A DNA stretch of 64,000 nucleotides from Winslowiella arboricola (GCF_025527015.1 NZ_JAODIM010000043.1:310001-374000), one strand, 5' to 3'; numbered from the stretch's first letter, positions 52,141 through 60,766 are shown. Notes: generated by a model not told the origin, from the sequence alone. Program-made: numbers and translations.

Positions 52141-53694
52141 ATGACAACACCACAGATTAACCTTGGCGATCTGATTGACCGGCGTTTACCGCTGGATCGC
52201 CCGGCGATTATTGACCTGCTGAATCCGGCGCAGCCGCGCAGCTACACGCATCAGCAAATTGACCAGCTGGCGGGCGGGGTGGCGCATTACCTGCAACAGC
52301 AGGGCTATCCGCGTGGCAGCAGCATCGCGATTGCCTCACTGAACCGGGCGGAATATATCGCCACTTACTTTGGCATTATGCGTGCCGGGCTGGTGGCGGT
52401 TCCGCTGAATATCAAAGTGCCGGTGGATACGCTGCACTATTTTATTGCCGATGCCAGCATCCAGCTCGCCTTTGTCGATCATGAACGCCAGGCATTACTG
52501 GCCGGAGTGGTGCCGCTGATCAATTTTGATCAGACCGATGCCGGCGGCTTTGCGCAACGGATTCAGCCGCAGGACTTTGCCAGCGTCGAACCGCAGGCGA
52601 ACGAACTGGCGATGATGCTGTATACCTCCGGCTCGACCGGGCGGCCAAAAGGGGTGCCATTAACCCATGCCGGACAGCGCTGGGCGCTGGAAGCCACCCG
52701 CTTTGGCGGCGTCGAGGTTGATGGCGCACAGGATCGTTATCTGGTGGCGCAGCCGCTGTTCCATATGAATGGTCTGTTTCTGACCAAACGGGTATTTGCC
52801 GCCAATGGTTTACTGGTGGTGCTGCCAGCGTTCAATATTGACAGCTATCTGCGCGCGCTGTCGGACTACCGCATTAATATCGTCACCGCCGTACCGACCA
52901 TGTTTGCCCGTCTGCTGCGTGATCCGGGTTTACTGGCGCAGTATGACTTTAGCGCGCTCAGAAAAGTGATGCTCGGTTCCGCGCCGATGACGCTGGCGCT
53001 GCTGGACCGTATCAAAACCGCGTTCCCGGCGATTCAGATCAGCCACGGCTACGGCACTACCGAAGCCGGTCCGGCGGTATTTGGTCCACATCCGCAAGGT
53101 ATCCCGACGCCACCGCTGGCGCTCGGCTATCCGCTGGCGCAGGGTGAGGTGGAATTAATCGGCGATGACGCGCCGCTCAGCGGCGTGCTGCGGATGCGTA
53201 ATCCGGCGGTGACGCCGGGTTACCATCGCCTGGCGGCAAAGAGCGCTCAGGTGCTGGAGCATGGCTGGTACAACAGTGGCGATGTGATGCGCCGCGATGA
53301 GCAGGGGTTCTACTACTTTGTTGGTCGCGCTGACGATATGTTTGTCTGCTCCGGCGAGAATATTTATCCGGTCGAAGTAGAGAAAACACTGGAAGCGCAT
53401 CCGCTGGTGCGCCAGGTGTGTGTGGTGCCGCTGCCGGATGAAGAGCGCAGTCAGGTGCCGGTGGCCTTTGTGGTGTTGCAGCCGGGCAGCCAGCTGAGTG
53501 TCGAAGAGCTGAAACAGCATGCGCTGCGGCTGGCACCCGCTTATCAGCATCCGCGCCGCATCGCTTTTGTCAGTGAGTTGCCGTGGGCGGGTACCAACAA
53601 GGTTGATCGCAATGCTTTGCTGAACTATGCCCGTCAGCTGGAGCAGCAAAACGGCTGGCTGAACAGCGATATCGCGGTGGCGGGCTATCGCTAA
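52141..53694 (+). CDS. AMP-forming acyl-CoA synthetase (ANL superfamily)
   Basis: The 517-aa enzyme activates a carboxylate with ATP and joins it to CoA. Motif A3 is YTSGSTGRPKGVPLTH (161-176), A5 is GYGTTEAG (303-310), and A7/A8 are YNSGDVMRRDEQGFYYFVGR and DDMFVCSGENIYPVEVE. The C-terminal catalytic Lys lies in GTNKVDRNAL. GGAG precedes the ATG. It closes the operon, 15 bases after the importer ATPase, and is followed by a strong terminator. Activation of the imported compound is the simplest role. The substrate chain cannot be read from the sequence. Confidence 0.9.
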   Translation: MTTPQINLGDLIDRRLPLDRPAIIDLLNPAQPRSYTHQQIDQLAGGVAHYLQQQGYPRGSSIAIASLNRAEYIATYFGIMRAGLVAVPLNIKVPVDTLHYFIADASIQLAFVDHERQALLAGVVPLINFDQTDAGGFAQRIQPQDFASVEPQANELAMMLYTSGSTGRPKGVPLTHAGQRWALEATRFGGVEVDGAQDRYLVAQPLFHMNGLFLTKRVFAANGLLVVLPAFNIDSYLRALSDYRINIVTAVPTMFARLLRDPGLLAQYDFSALRKVMLGSAPMTLALLDRIKTAFPAIQISHGYGTTEAGPAVFGPHPQGIPTPPLALGYPLAQGEVELIGDDAPLSGVLRMRNPAVTPGYHRLAAKSAQVLEHGWYNSGDVMRRDEQGFYYFVGRADDMFVCSGENIYPVEVEKTLEAHPLVRQVCVVPLPDEERSQVPVAFVVLQPGSQLSVEELKQHALRLAPAYQHPRRIAFVSELPWAGTNKVDRNALLNYARQLEQQNGWLNSDIAVAGYR

Positions 53695-53701
53695 AAACTA
53701 A

Positions 53702-53726
53702 AAGCCCCTTTCGGGGCTTCATTTTA
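53702..53726 (+). terminator. Intrinsic terminator of the osmC-ligase operon
   Basis: AAGCCCC (53702-53708) and GGGGCTT (53713-53719) form a 7-bp stem with a TTTC loop, followed by CATTTTAG. It directly follows the ligase stop codon. Confidence 0.85.
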
Positions 53727-53750
53727 GTATGCTTTAAACTGTGCGCGCTC

Positions 53751-54062
53751 TCACGATGGGTCAGGTAGCGATGCTTTTACTTTTTCCCTGAGTAATTCAA
53801 GGAAATCGCCCGGCGTCGTCTCCCACAATTCAGTCGAAAAATCATCACCATATCGTGCCTGAAAATCTTGATCGAAATTGTCACATTCCTGATAAAACTG
53901 GTCTATATCACCAATCATTCCTTCTCTGAAGGCAACCGGCGTGTCAGCAATCCAGGCGTCAATCTGAGCGCTGACACTTTCACCGCTACCAAACAAATCG
54001 TAATCTTGTCCAAAATAAATTGCTATCAGACTGTCCAGCCCGAACGTATTTATATTTTTCAT
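53751..54062 (-). CDS. CdiI-type immunity protein
   Basis: The 103-aa acidic protein has the pattern of CdiI_2-like immunity proteins: LDSLIAIYFGQDYDLFG near the start, a Gln/Asp-rich middle and a closing FLELLREKV helix. It begins two bases after the end of an RNase A-like toxin gene on the same strand, the usual toxin-immunity order. It is expected to bind and block that toxin in the cytoplasm. Specificity cannot be inferred. The locus is AT-richer than the two operons around it. Confidence 0.78.
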   Translation of the reverse strand: MKNINTFGLDSLIAIYFGQDYDLFGSGESVSAQIDAWIADTPVAFREGMIGDIDQFYQECDNFDQDFQARYGDDFSTELWETTPGDFLELLREKVKASLPDPS

Positions 54063-54064
54063 AG

Positions 54065-54904
54065 CTAAACCATTGGAAAAGATGTCAGGAGGAAATATGG
54101 CTTTCCATGCCAGTATTCAAATTTCAGAATTACCCGAATCTTATAACAATCCTGAGCTTTTCTGGAACCCCTACTGACTGAAATACCAGTCTTTCTGCCA
54201 AAACTCCCATTAAATACCATTTTAAGATTTTGTCCGGAGGGGACATTTTTAGCCAAAATAGCAATTTGATTCTTATTGTTCCTCAGTACCTTCGAAATAA
54301 GGATTTCTGCATCCTGTGTGGATATAAAACTACTCGACTGCATAAGACGTGGGGACGATTCCAGTCGGGCAAATAACTCTTCTGTCGTTTTACCAACGTG
54401 TTTATCAATGGTATGACCAGCCACCCTGCTTCCGGAAGGGGCTTCATGCGTCAACAGCTTTATCCGGCCACTTCTGATCGCAACAACTCGCTCGGCACCA
54501 ATTGCGAATGAGAAAGCAACTGGGATCGCCAGATCGACCGTAAATCCTACTTTCATTGCCGTTTTCTTGTCTGCCCCAAGAGACTCGGCCAGTGAGACCG
54601 CGGAGTTATACGTGTCACTGCGGGTATCGCGCCCGGTCCAGACCTGACGGAGTGAGGCTTGTAAGGTGTCAAGACTGTGTGTGCCTACAATCACGCACCC
54701 GGCTTTAGTCAGCATTGTTGGTTCGGGTACAACGCACATTGCGCCAGCCCCAAACATCTCGACAATTCCTCCAGCAATTCCCAGACCACCGTAAAGCCGG
54801 TTGCTCATGCTTTCTCCCTCGCTGACGCTTTGATCAGATAAAAGTGCCGCAAGTTGTACTGGGGACAAAATAATTTTCATACCTTCATCAGAATCCATCT
54901 GCAT
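54065..54904 (-). CDS. RNase A-like polymorphic toxin
   Basis: The 279-aa protein has a C-terminal domain (about 160-279) resembling the bacterial RNase A-like toxin described for CdiA of Yersinia kristensenii. AGHTIDKHVGKTTEELFARL gives His169 and Arg180, the same 11-residue spacing as the catalytic His175/Arg186. The end, FLLTSFP, supplies Thr274 but Phe276 where the Yersinia toxin has Tyr278. There is no disulfide set, as in that family. The N-terminal 150 residues contain hydrophobic stretches (GGLGIAGGIVEMFGAGAMCV, FTVDLAIPVAFSFAIGAERV) that may serve delivery. There is no signal peptide, VgrG, PAAR or TpsA region here. The start could also be the Met at 54880. An immunity gene follows. 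Confidence 0.8.
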   Translation of the reverse strand: MQMDSDEGMKIILSPVQLAALLSDQSVSEGESMSNRLYGGLGIAGGIVEMFGAGAMCVVPEPTMLTKAGCVIVGTHSLDTLQASLRQVWTGRDTRSDTYNSAVSLAESLGADKKTAMKVGFTVDLAIPVAFSFAIGAERVVAIRSGRIKLLTHEAPSGSRVAGHTIDKHVGKTTEELFARLESSPRLMQSSSFISTQDAEILISKVLRNNKNQIAILAKNVPSGQNLKMVFNGSFGRKTGISVSRGSRKAQDCYKIRVILKFEYWHGKPYFLLTSFPMV

Positions 54905-54927
54905 TAATCCATTTCCGTAGATTTTTA

Positions 54928-54963
54928 TATGACATCCAGAACGTCTATGACATCCAGAACGTC
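54928..54963. repeat. Perfect 18-bp tandem duplication
   Basis: TATGACATCCAGAACGTC occurs twice in direct succession (54928-54945 and 54946-54963), 24 bp upstream of the toxin gene start. It may be a slippage duplication or mark an insertion edge. Confidence 0.8.
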
Positions 54964-54988
54964 GGTGCCATCTTAACTGATAACATGG

Positions 54989-55300
54989 TTAACACGATCT
55001 GCTTTCATTATCCATATGATGCTTCTTTCTTCCTGAATTTACCGCGATCATATCAACAAATGCGTCGTCAGGCCCTGCTAAAAGAATGACAAGCTGCAGA
55101 CGGAACCCCATTTCCTTATGCGCGTCAGCGCATGGAGGCACCAGTTGAAGGCTATGAGAGAGCGTTAGTTTCCCGGCGCCGGTGACGCGGATTTGCACCA
55201 TAGCGAATGTGGCATTGGTTATTACGGGGGCCGAAAACGGATCCCCTACATAAGCCTGTGAATTTTTGTAGGGGCGGCGTTCTCGCCGCCCCTTAATCAC
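54989..55300 (-). CDS. Doubtful 103-codon frame in the toxin-VOC interval
   Basis: This frame covers most of the 406-bp interval between the toxin gene and the VOC gene. Its first codons are formed by a GC-rich palindrome (55271-55292) and it lacks a good ribosome site. The translation (QIRVTGAGKLTLSHSLQLVP in the middle) matches no family known to me. It may be part of a dispersed repeat or a decayed gene rather than an active one. Confidence 0.2.
   Translation of the reverse strand: MIKGRRERRPYKNSQAYVGDPFSAPVITNATFAMVQIRVTGAGKLTLSHSLQLVPPCADAHKEMGFRLQLVILLAGPDDAFVDMIAVNSGRKKHHMDNESRSC
55271..55292. repeat. GC-rich palindromic element
   Basis: GGGGCGGCG (55271-55279) and CGCCGCCCC (55284-55292) form a perfect 9-bp stem with loop TTCT, flanked by ATTTTTGTA. 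The layout resembles dispersed REP-like palindromes of enterobacteria. It lies 19 bp after the end of the VOC gene and could also help terminate that operon. Confidence 0.6.
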
Positions 55301-55310
55301 CCATTACCGT

Positions 55311-56153
55311 TTAACCACGAAACACCAGAGCCAGATTAAAGCCATCAGCGGCGCTGACGGCAATGCGCTGTGGCTGCTCGCTAAAGCGAATATTTCCCGC
55401 CAGCAGACTCTGTCTCACCTGATCCAGTGAAGTGGTGTGGAAGCCCAGCGCCACCATGCGCGGCGTACCATCATAATCCTGCGGCAAATCGCCCAGCTCG
55501 CTGCGCGCCTGATCGCCGCTAATAAAGCGGACGCGCGTTTCTCCCGCCTGTAATTGCAGGCTGCCGTTTTCCGCAGCGACAATCTGCGCGGCGGTAAACA
55601 GCTGGCCATACACTTCCGCCGCTGCCGCCGGATGATCCGCGGCAATCACAAATTCAGTGATATTGGTGACGCCATTGCGATGCACTTGCCAGGCGGGCTG
55701 CCATACCGCTTCCGGCGTCAGATGCTGGCAGAAAAAGCTGCGGCCATTCGGCACGCTATCGGCGCGCAGTCGGGTGGTGCGAAAGCGCGCCTGCTGCTCA
55801 CTGCCATCCGGTAGCGTAACCGGCCGGAAGAATGATGCCGGGGGATCGCCCGCCAGCTGCTGCTGTTGCAGGTGCCGGAACACGGCGTCGGCATCCTGGG
55901 TTTTCCATACCAGTCCGCTCAGGCCGAGCGGAGACTGCCATAACTCCTGGCGCACGTTGCCGCGCTCCGGCTCATAGCCAAGCAGCTCCAGATAGTTCTC
56001 GCCAAAAATCGCCAGATGGTTACTGGATCCCAGCGAATGGTGACCGCGTTCGCTGAGCTGAAAACCCAGACGGCGAAACAGTTCACTGGCTTCATCCAGC
56101 CGATCGGCAACGTTAATCACCACATGGTCGACTACCGGGGTTAACTGGCTCAT
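55311..56153 (-). CDS. VOC-superfamily (glyoxalase-like) protein
   Basis: The 280-aa protein starts with VDHVVINVADRLDEASELFR, a glyoxalase/dioxygenase betaalphabetabetabeta module, and has a second module starting near residue 162 (GVTNITEFVIAADHPAAAAE). HLAIFGENYLELLGYEP contains a metal-binding Glu of the fold. It belongs to the Glyoxalase_3-like group of unknown substrates. It is the last gene of the reverse-strand operon and overlaps the previous gene by four bases. A role in processing the product of the monooxygenase is plausible. Confidence 0.82.
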   Translation of the reverse strand: MSQLTPVVDHVVINVADRLDEASELFRRLGFQLSERGHHSLGSSNHLAIFGENYLELLGYEPERGNVRQELWQSPLGLSGLVWKTQDADAVFRHLQQQQLAGDPPASFFRPVTLPDGSEQQARFRTTRLRADSVPNGRSFFCQHLTPEAVWQPAWQVHRNGVTNITEFVIAADHPAAAAEVYGQLFTAAQIVAAENGSLQLQAGETRVRFISGDQARSELGDLPQDYDGTPRMVALGFHTTSLDQVRQSLLAGNIRFSEQPQRIAVSAADGFNLALVFRG

Positions 56154-57259
56154 AGTGTTTTCTCCTCTGCGATATAGGGTTCGCCCAGTGTCAGCATCAG
56201 GCGGTTGGCCCAGGCAAAAAAGGCCGTGGACTGTAATAAATCGAGCAGTTCCAGCTCACTTAAACCCTGATCGCGCAACGCCTGTATATGCTGCGGCGCG
56301 GCACTGGTCGGGGTGGCGGAGATCGCCGCCGCAAACTCGATTTCAGCCTGCCAGCGCGGCGACTGGTGTTCACTCAGCACTTTGCCAGGCGCGACATCCA
56401 GCAGCTGCTGAATGATCTCCGGCTGTTTTGACAGTTGCGCGGCTTTACGCGCATGCACCGAGGCGCAGTAGATGCAGCCATTGACTTTGCTGGCGACAGT
56501 GGCGGCCAGCTCCCGCTCGGCGCGCGGCAGGCCGCCGGAGGTAAAGAAGATGCCTTTATCGGTCAGGGTTCGCTGTTCAAGCAGTGGCAGATTGCGTGCC
56601 AGCAGGCGGAAGTAATCGGAATCGCTGTGGCCGAAGCGCGCCAGCGTCTGCTGCTGCTGCGGATCAAATTCGGCCAGCGGTTTGGCGGCAATCCACGGTT
56701 CCCACTCCAGTTCGCGCTGAGTAAAGGCCACCGGCGCGGTTTTCCCACTGTGGCTGAATGGCTGGGTATGCCAGACGCCAGCGGTGACTGCCGGGTTGCC
56801 ATGCGCGGCCACCGGCCGGTCGGCCAGTAAACGCAGGCCATGCAATACGCGGCTCTGGAAGCTGACAAAAGCGACCAGTTGTGACAGTGTCACGATAGCA
56901 CTCAGCGTCCAGCCCGCCTGTTGCAGCGCGCCCAGATGGGCAGCGGTAGCGGTTACCGGCTGAAAGGTCAGCCGTTCGGCATGATCCAGCGCCAGTTGCA
57001 GACGCTCGCCCGGCGGCGTGTTACCCGCTTGCTGCGCATAATGCGCGCTGAGGATGCTGTCCTGATGCCAGAGCGCGACCTGCGCGGCGAGAATAAAACG
57101 TTCATCACGCGGGAAATCAGCATCATCCTCGCTGAACAGCGCGAGATAACTGCCCTGGCTGTGCGTCGTGGCAGCCTCACGCTGCTCACGGGCGGCGGCC
57201 AGCGCCGAAGCGGGATCGATTTCGGCCAGTCCGGCGAGTAAATCGGTAGTCTGAGTCAT
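56150..57259 (-). CDS. Fused CMD-domain / alkylhydroperoxidase-domain protein
   Basis: The 369-aa protein has two AhpD/CMD-like halves. The N-terminal half (about 1-150) resembles the CMD protein family TIGR04029 (QGSYLALFS, LGALQQAGWTLSAIVTLSQL). The C-terminal half (about 165-369) resembles the alkylhydroperoxidase-domain family TIGR04030, with the redox motif GCIYCASVHARKAA (Cys262, Cys265, His269). In other genomes the two are recalled as separate genes of about 180-190 residues next to a luciferase-like monooxygenase, so this looks like a natural fusion. Only the second half keeps the Cys pair. It overlaps both neighbours by four bases. Confidence 0.82.
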   Translation of the reverse strand: MTQTTDLLAGLAEIDPASALAAAREQREAATTHSQGSYLALFSEDDADFPRDERFILAAQVALWHQDSILSAHYAQQAGNTPPGERLQLALDHAERLTFQPVTATAAHLGALQQAGWTLSAIVTLSQLVAFVSFQSRVLHGLRLLADRPVAAHGNPAVTAGVWHTQPFSHSGKTAPVAFTQRELEWEPWIAAKPLAEFDPQQQQTLARFGHSDSDYFRLLARNLPLLEQRTLTDKGIFFTSGGLPRAERELAATVASKVNGCIYCASVHARKAAQLSKQPEIIQQLLDVAPGKVLSEHQSPRWQAEIEFAAAISATPTSAAPQHIQALRDQGLSELELLDLLQSTAFFAWANRLMLTLGEPYIAEEKTL

Positions 57260-58287
57260 GCAGGTGTTCCTTGTGCAACGGCCGGGAGTGAAGCACTCCA
57301 GCCAAGAGTGGGGGCTACTTCACTGGCAATCAGTTCGATCGAACGCAGGATCTCCTGATGCGGGGGATCGATGGAGTGCACCTGGAAGGAGATATCGGTG
57401 GCACGCAACAACGTGCTGTCCGTCGCCAGCGATGCGCTGACCTCCTGCGGCGTACCGAGATGCACATCAAAAGCGGCAATATAGTCATCCAGCGTATCAC
57501 CCTCCACCTGATGGCCCGCCGCGCGATGGTTCTGCGCCTGCGCGCTTAATCCCGGCAGCGCCAGCGTACGTGCCTGCTGACGGCTGTCGCTGACAAAAGC
57601 GGTGCGTGAGGCGAGAATGCGCGGCGCCACGTCCGGCGGCAACGCCGCCAGATAGGCATCGATCATCGGATTCTGAATGGCATCCAGCGGCAGCCGCGGC
57701 TGACCCTGTGGACGCGGTTGCGTGCGGGACAGCATCAGGCCTTGCCCCGCCTTGCCCGCGCGTGCGGCGCCTTCAACCGAAAAGGTGGCGATCCACACCC
57801 GCGAAGCCAGTTGTGGCGCCGGTGGATAAAGACGGTTATCGGCATGACCTAAGGTATCGCCGTTCCACGCATCCAGCAGCCGCTGCAGATGTTCAGCGAA
57901 TACCGGCCCGCGTTCGTCAATATTGAGGCCAAAAGGCAGAAATGAGCTCGGCGTGCCGCCGGAACCGAGGCCAATCTCCAGCCGTCCCTGCGCCAGTAAA
58001 TCGAGCACTGCCGCATCTTCGGCGACGCGCAGCGCATTCTCCAGCGGCAGGGTAATAATCGCGGTGCCAAGACGGATACGGCGAGTTTGCGCCGCCGCAT
58101 ACGCCAGAAACACCAGCGGCGAAGGCAGGCCGCCTTCATTTTCATGGAAATGGTGCTGGGCGATCCACGCGGTATCAAACCCGTGACGTTCGGCATGTTG
58201 AATCTGTTCCAGCGCCAGACGATAGCGCTGTTGTGGCCCGGTTTTATCCAGCAAGCGGGTAAAGAAGCCTAAGCGTTTCTGGCTCAT
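57256..58287 (-). CDS. Luciferase-like FMN-dependent monooxygenase (KPN_01858-type)
   Basis: The 343-aa protein has the bacterial luciferase/flavin monooxygenase TIM barrel. ERHGFDTAWIAQHHFHENEG, RIRLGTAIITLPLENALRVA, EDAAVLDLLAQGRLEIGLGS and GTPSSFLPFG are typical. The start MSQKRLGFFTRLLD is characteristic of a family (TIGR04027) encoded with Opp-type importers and CMD proteins. It would oxygenate a small organic substrate with reduced FMN supplied by a reductase not encoded nearby. The operon context suggests that the imported compound is the substrate. Confidence 0.87.
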   Translation of the reverse strand: MSQKRLGFFTRLLDKTGPQQRYRLALEQIQHAERHGFDTAWIAQHHFHENEGGLPSPLVFLAYAAAQTRRIRLGTAIITLPLENALRVAEDAAVLDLLAQGRLEIGLGSGGTPSSFLPFGLNIDERGPVFAEHLQRLLDAWNGDTLGHADNRLYPPAPQLASRVWIATFSVEGAARAGKAGQGLMLSRTQPRPQGQPRLPLDAIQNPMIDAYLAALPPDVAPRILASRTAFVSDSRQQARTLALPGLSAQAQNHRAAGHQVEGDTLDDYIAAFDVHLGTPQEVSASLATDSTLLRATDISFQVHSIDPPHQEILRSIELIASEVAPTLGWSASLPAVAQGTPA

Positions 58288-59915
58288 GCGAACTCCTTCT
58301 GTGGTTCGGCAAGTAAAGGAATGGCGTTAATCAGCTCCTGCGTATAGTCGCTGGCAGGCTGGCTGAACAGGGTAGCGACATCGCCCTGATCGACTACCTG
58401 ACCGGCGCGCAGGACGGTCACGGTGTGTGCGATACGGCGCACGGTGGCGAGATCATGTGAAATAAACAGATAGGTCAGCCCCAGCTGTTGTTGTAGCTGT
58501 TGCAGCAGACCGAGGATCTGCGCCTGCACCGTAACGTCGAGCGCCGAGGTCGCTTCGTCCAGCACCAGAATATCGGGCTGTAACACCAGCGCCCGGGCTA
58601 TCGCCACGCGCTGACGCTGACCGCCGGACAGCTCGCGCGCTTTGCGTGTCAGCAGCGTCAGCGGCAGGGCGACGCGTTGCGTCACTTCCTCAACCCGCTG
58701 CTGGCGCTCAGCTTTACTCAGTGGCGCAAAGTTCAGCAGCGGCTCGGCGATAATATCGAACAGGGTTTGTGTCGGATCGAGTGAAGCAAAGGGGTTCTGA
58801 TACACCAGCTGAATTTTTTGCCGCAGCTGGCGCAGCGCTTCGCCGCGCAGTTCAGTGACATCGATATCGTCGAGCAGCAGCTGGCCGCTGTCAGCACGCT
58901 GAAAACCGAGCAAAATACGCGCAAGAGTGGTTTTACCGGAACCGGACTCGCCGACCAGCGCATGGGTGGTACCGCGTGTGACGCTGAAGGAGATATCGTC
59001 CAGCGCGCGCAGCTGCGCCGCATGGCGATTGCCCAGAGCGAAGGTTTTGCTGAGATTGCGCACTGTAATCGCCGGTGACGAGAAGCGTGCCGCTGTACTG
59101 ATTACGGTGGGCGGCGCCAGTGAGCTGAGATCGGCAAACAGCTGGCGGGTATAGGAACTGGCCGGTGCGTTGATCACCGTCTGAGTGTCGCCCTGTTCCT
59201 GAATTTCACCGTCACGAAACACCAGCAGCCGATCGGCGCGCTGTGCGGCCAGCGCAAGGTCGTGAGTGACAAACAGCACCGCGGTGCCAGACTCCTGACG
59301 CAGTTCATCGATCAAATCGAGAATGCGTTTTTGCACCGTCACATCCAGCGCGCTGGTCGGCTCATCAGCAATAATTAATGCCGGTTGCAGTGCAATGGCA
59401 ATGGCGATCAGCACCCGCTGCTTCATGCCGCCTGATAACTGATGCGGATATTGCTGCGCGCGCTGCTGCGGATGGCTTAATCCCACGCGGGTTAACAGGG
59501 CGATAACCCGCTGGTCGCGTTCGCTGCGGCTGAGGCGCTGATGCAGCGTCAGGATTTCCGCTACCTGTTCACCAATGGTTTTAACCGGATTTAGCGAACT
59601 GCCCGGATCCTGCGGAATCAGACTGATGCTGGCGCCACGCAGGCTATCCAGTCGCCGCTGCGACCAGTCGCTGATATCGACGCCATTAAGCAGAATACGG
59701 CCGGATTCGCGTACGCCATTCTCCGGCAACAGACCGATAATCGCCTGCGCGGTGGTGGTTTTACCAGAACCAGATTCACCGACTAACGCCAGCATTTCGC
59801 CCGCCTGAAGCTGGAATGAGACGTTATGCACCACCTGATGCTGCTGATGACCGCGACGGTAGCTTAAGCTGAGATTTTCCAGTGCCAGTAGCGGCGGTGG
59901 GGTTGCAGTACTCAT
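58284..59915 (-). CDS. Duplicated ABC ATPase (Opp/Dpp type, two nucleotide-binding domains)
   Basis: The 543-aa protein contains two complete ATPase domains. Domain 1 has GESGSGKTT, LIPQDPGSSLNP, LSGGMKQR and LIIADEPTSALD. Domain 2 has GESGSGKTT, VYQNPFASLDPTQ, LSGGQRQR and LVLDEATSALD. It thus replaces a separate OppD/OppF pair. The ATG at 59915 (AGGAG eight bases upstream) overlaps the permease stop; the extension to 60002 runs into that gene and is unlikely. It energises import with the two permeases upstream. Confidence 0.92.
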   Translation of the reverse strand: MSTATPPPLLALENLSLSYRRGHQQHQVVHNVSFQLQAGEMLALVGESGSGKTTTAQAIIGLLPENGVRESGRILLNGVDISDWSQRRLDSLRGASISLIPQDPGSSLNPVKTIGEQVAEILTLHQRLSRSERDQRVIALLTRVGLSHPQQRAQQYPHQLSGGMKQRVLIAIAIALQPALIIADEPTSALDVTVQKRILDLIDELRQESGTAVLFVTHDLALAAQRADRLLVFRDGEIQEQGDTQTVINAPASSYTRQLFADLSSLAPPTVISTAARFSSPAITVRNLSKTFALGNRHAAQLRALDDISFSVTRGTTHALVGESGSGKTTLARILLGFQRADSGQLLLDDIDVTELRGEALRQLRQKIQLVYQNPFASLDPTQTLFDIIAEPLLNFAPLSKAERQQRVEEVTQRVALPLTLLTRKARELSGGQRQRVAIARALVLQPDILVLDEATSALDVTVQAQILGLLQQLQQQLGLTYLFISHDLATVRRIAHTVTVLRAGQVVDQGDVATLFSQPASDYTQELINAIPLLAEPQKEFA

Positions 59916-60766
59916 CGGCGTGCTCCTGAAAATTGACGGCTGACACGGTTGGCCGCTAATACCACGGCGATCACCACCAGACCAGGAAAGGTGGTCAGCC
60001 ACCAGGCGGTTGAGATGTAATTACGTCCCTCAGCGATTAACAGTCCCCATTCCGGGGTTGGCGGCGGGGTGCCATAACCGAGAAAGCTAAGGGTCGACAG
60101 CGCCAGAATGGCATTACCAAACTGCAGCGCGGAGAAAGCGATTACCGAAGTCAGCGAGTTGGGCAGAATATGCCGCCATAACACCGCGAAGAAGGTGCCG
60201 CCGCTGCCATAAGCCGCTTCAACATAATCGCTGTGTCGCACCCGCACCACTTCGGCGCGCGCCAGGCGGGCAAAGTTGGCGACCGACGTGATACCAACGG
60301 CAATCGCTGCATTGACGGTGCCAAAACCCAGCAGAATAATCACGCTAAGCGACAGCAGCAGGCCTGGAATTGACAGCAGCACATCGATAATCCGCATCAC
60401 TACGCTTTCGGTTTTGCCACCGGTGGCGCCAGCCAGCACGCCCAGCAGCGTGCCAATCACCAGACCCAGCGCGACCGCAACCAGCGCGCCGGAGAGCGAG
60501 TGCGAAGCGCCATAGACAATACGGGCATAGAGGTCGCGTCCCAGCTGATCGGTGCCAAGCCAGTGTCCGGCCTGCGGCGCAAGGCGCTGCGCCCCGGCGA
60601 TACCTTCGGTGGCGCTGAAGCTGGTAAACAGTCCCGGTGCAATGGCGGCGAGAATCGCCGTCAGCAACACCAGCCAGGCAAGCAGCGCGCCAGCCTGCCA
60701 GCGATAACCTGGCGAACGGCGCACTGGCGTGGTTTTAGCGCGACTCAGATGATCAACAAGGCTCAT
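59912..60766 (-). CDS. ABC transporter permease, DppC type
   Basis: The 284-aa permease shows AGHWLGTDQLGRDLYARIVY, the EAA-type loop SDYVEAAYGSGGTFFAVLWR and FLGYGTPPPTPEWGLLIAEG. Six helices are predicted. It pairs with the DppB-type permease, whose gene it overlaps by four bases. Confidence 0.92.
   Translation of the reverse strand: MSLVDHLSRAKTTPVRRSPGYRWQAGALLAWLVLLTAILAAIAPGLFTSFSATEGIAGAQRLAPQAGHWLGTDQLGRDLYARIVYGASHSLSGALVAVALGLVIGTLLGVLAGATGGKTESVVMRIIDVLLSIPGLLLSLSVIILLGFGTVNAAIAVGITSVANFARLARAEVVRVRHSDYVEAAYGSGGTFFAVLWRHILPNSLTSVIAFSALQFGNAILALSTLSFLGYGTPPPTPEWGLLIAEGRNYISTAWWLTTFPGLVVIAVVLAANRVSRQFSGARR

Noticed and set aside
53751-54904. A full contact-dependent inhibition (cdiBAI) locus
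   Set aside because: Only a short toxin and an immunity gene are present; there is no CdiB, no TpsA domain and no filament repeats.
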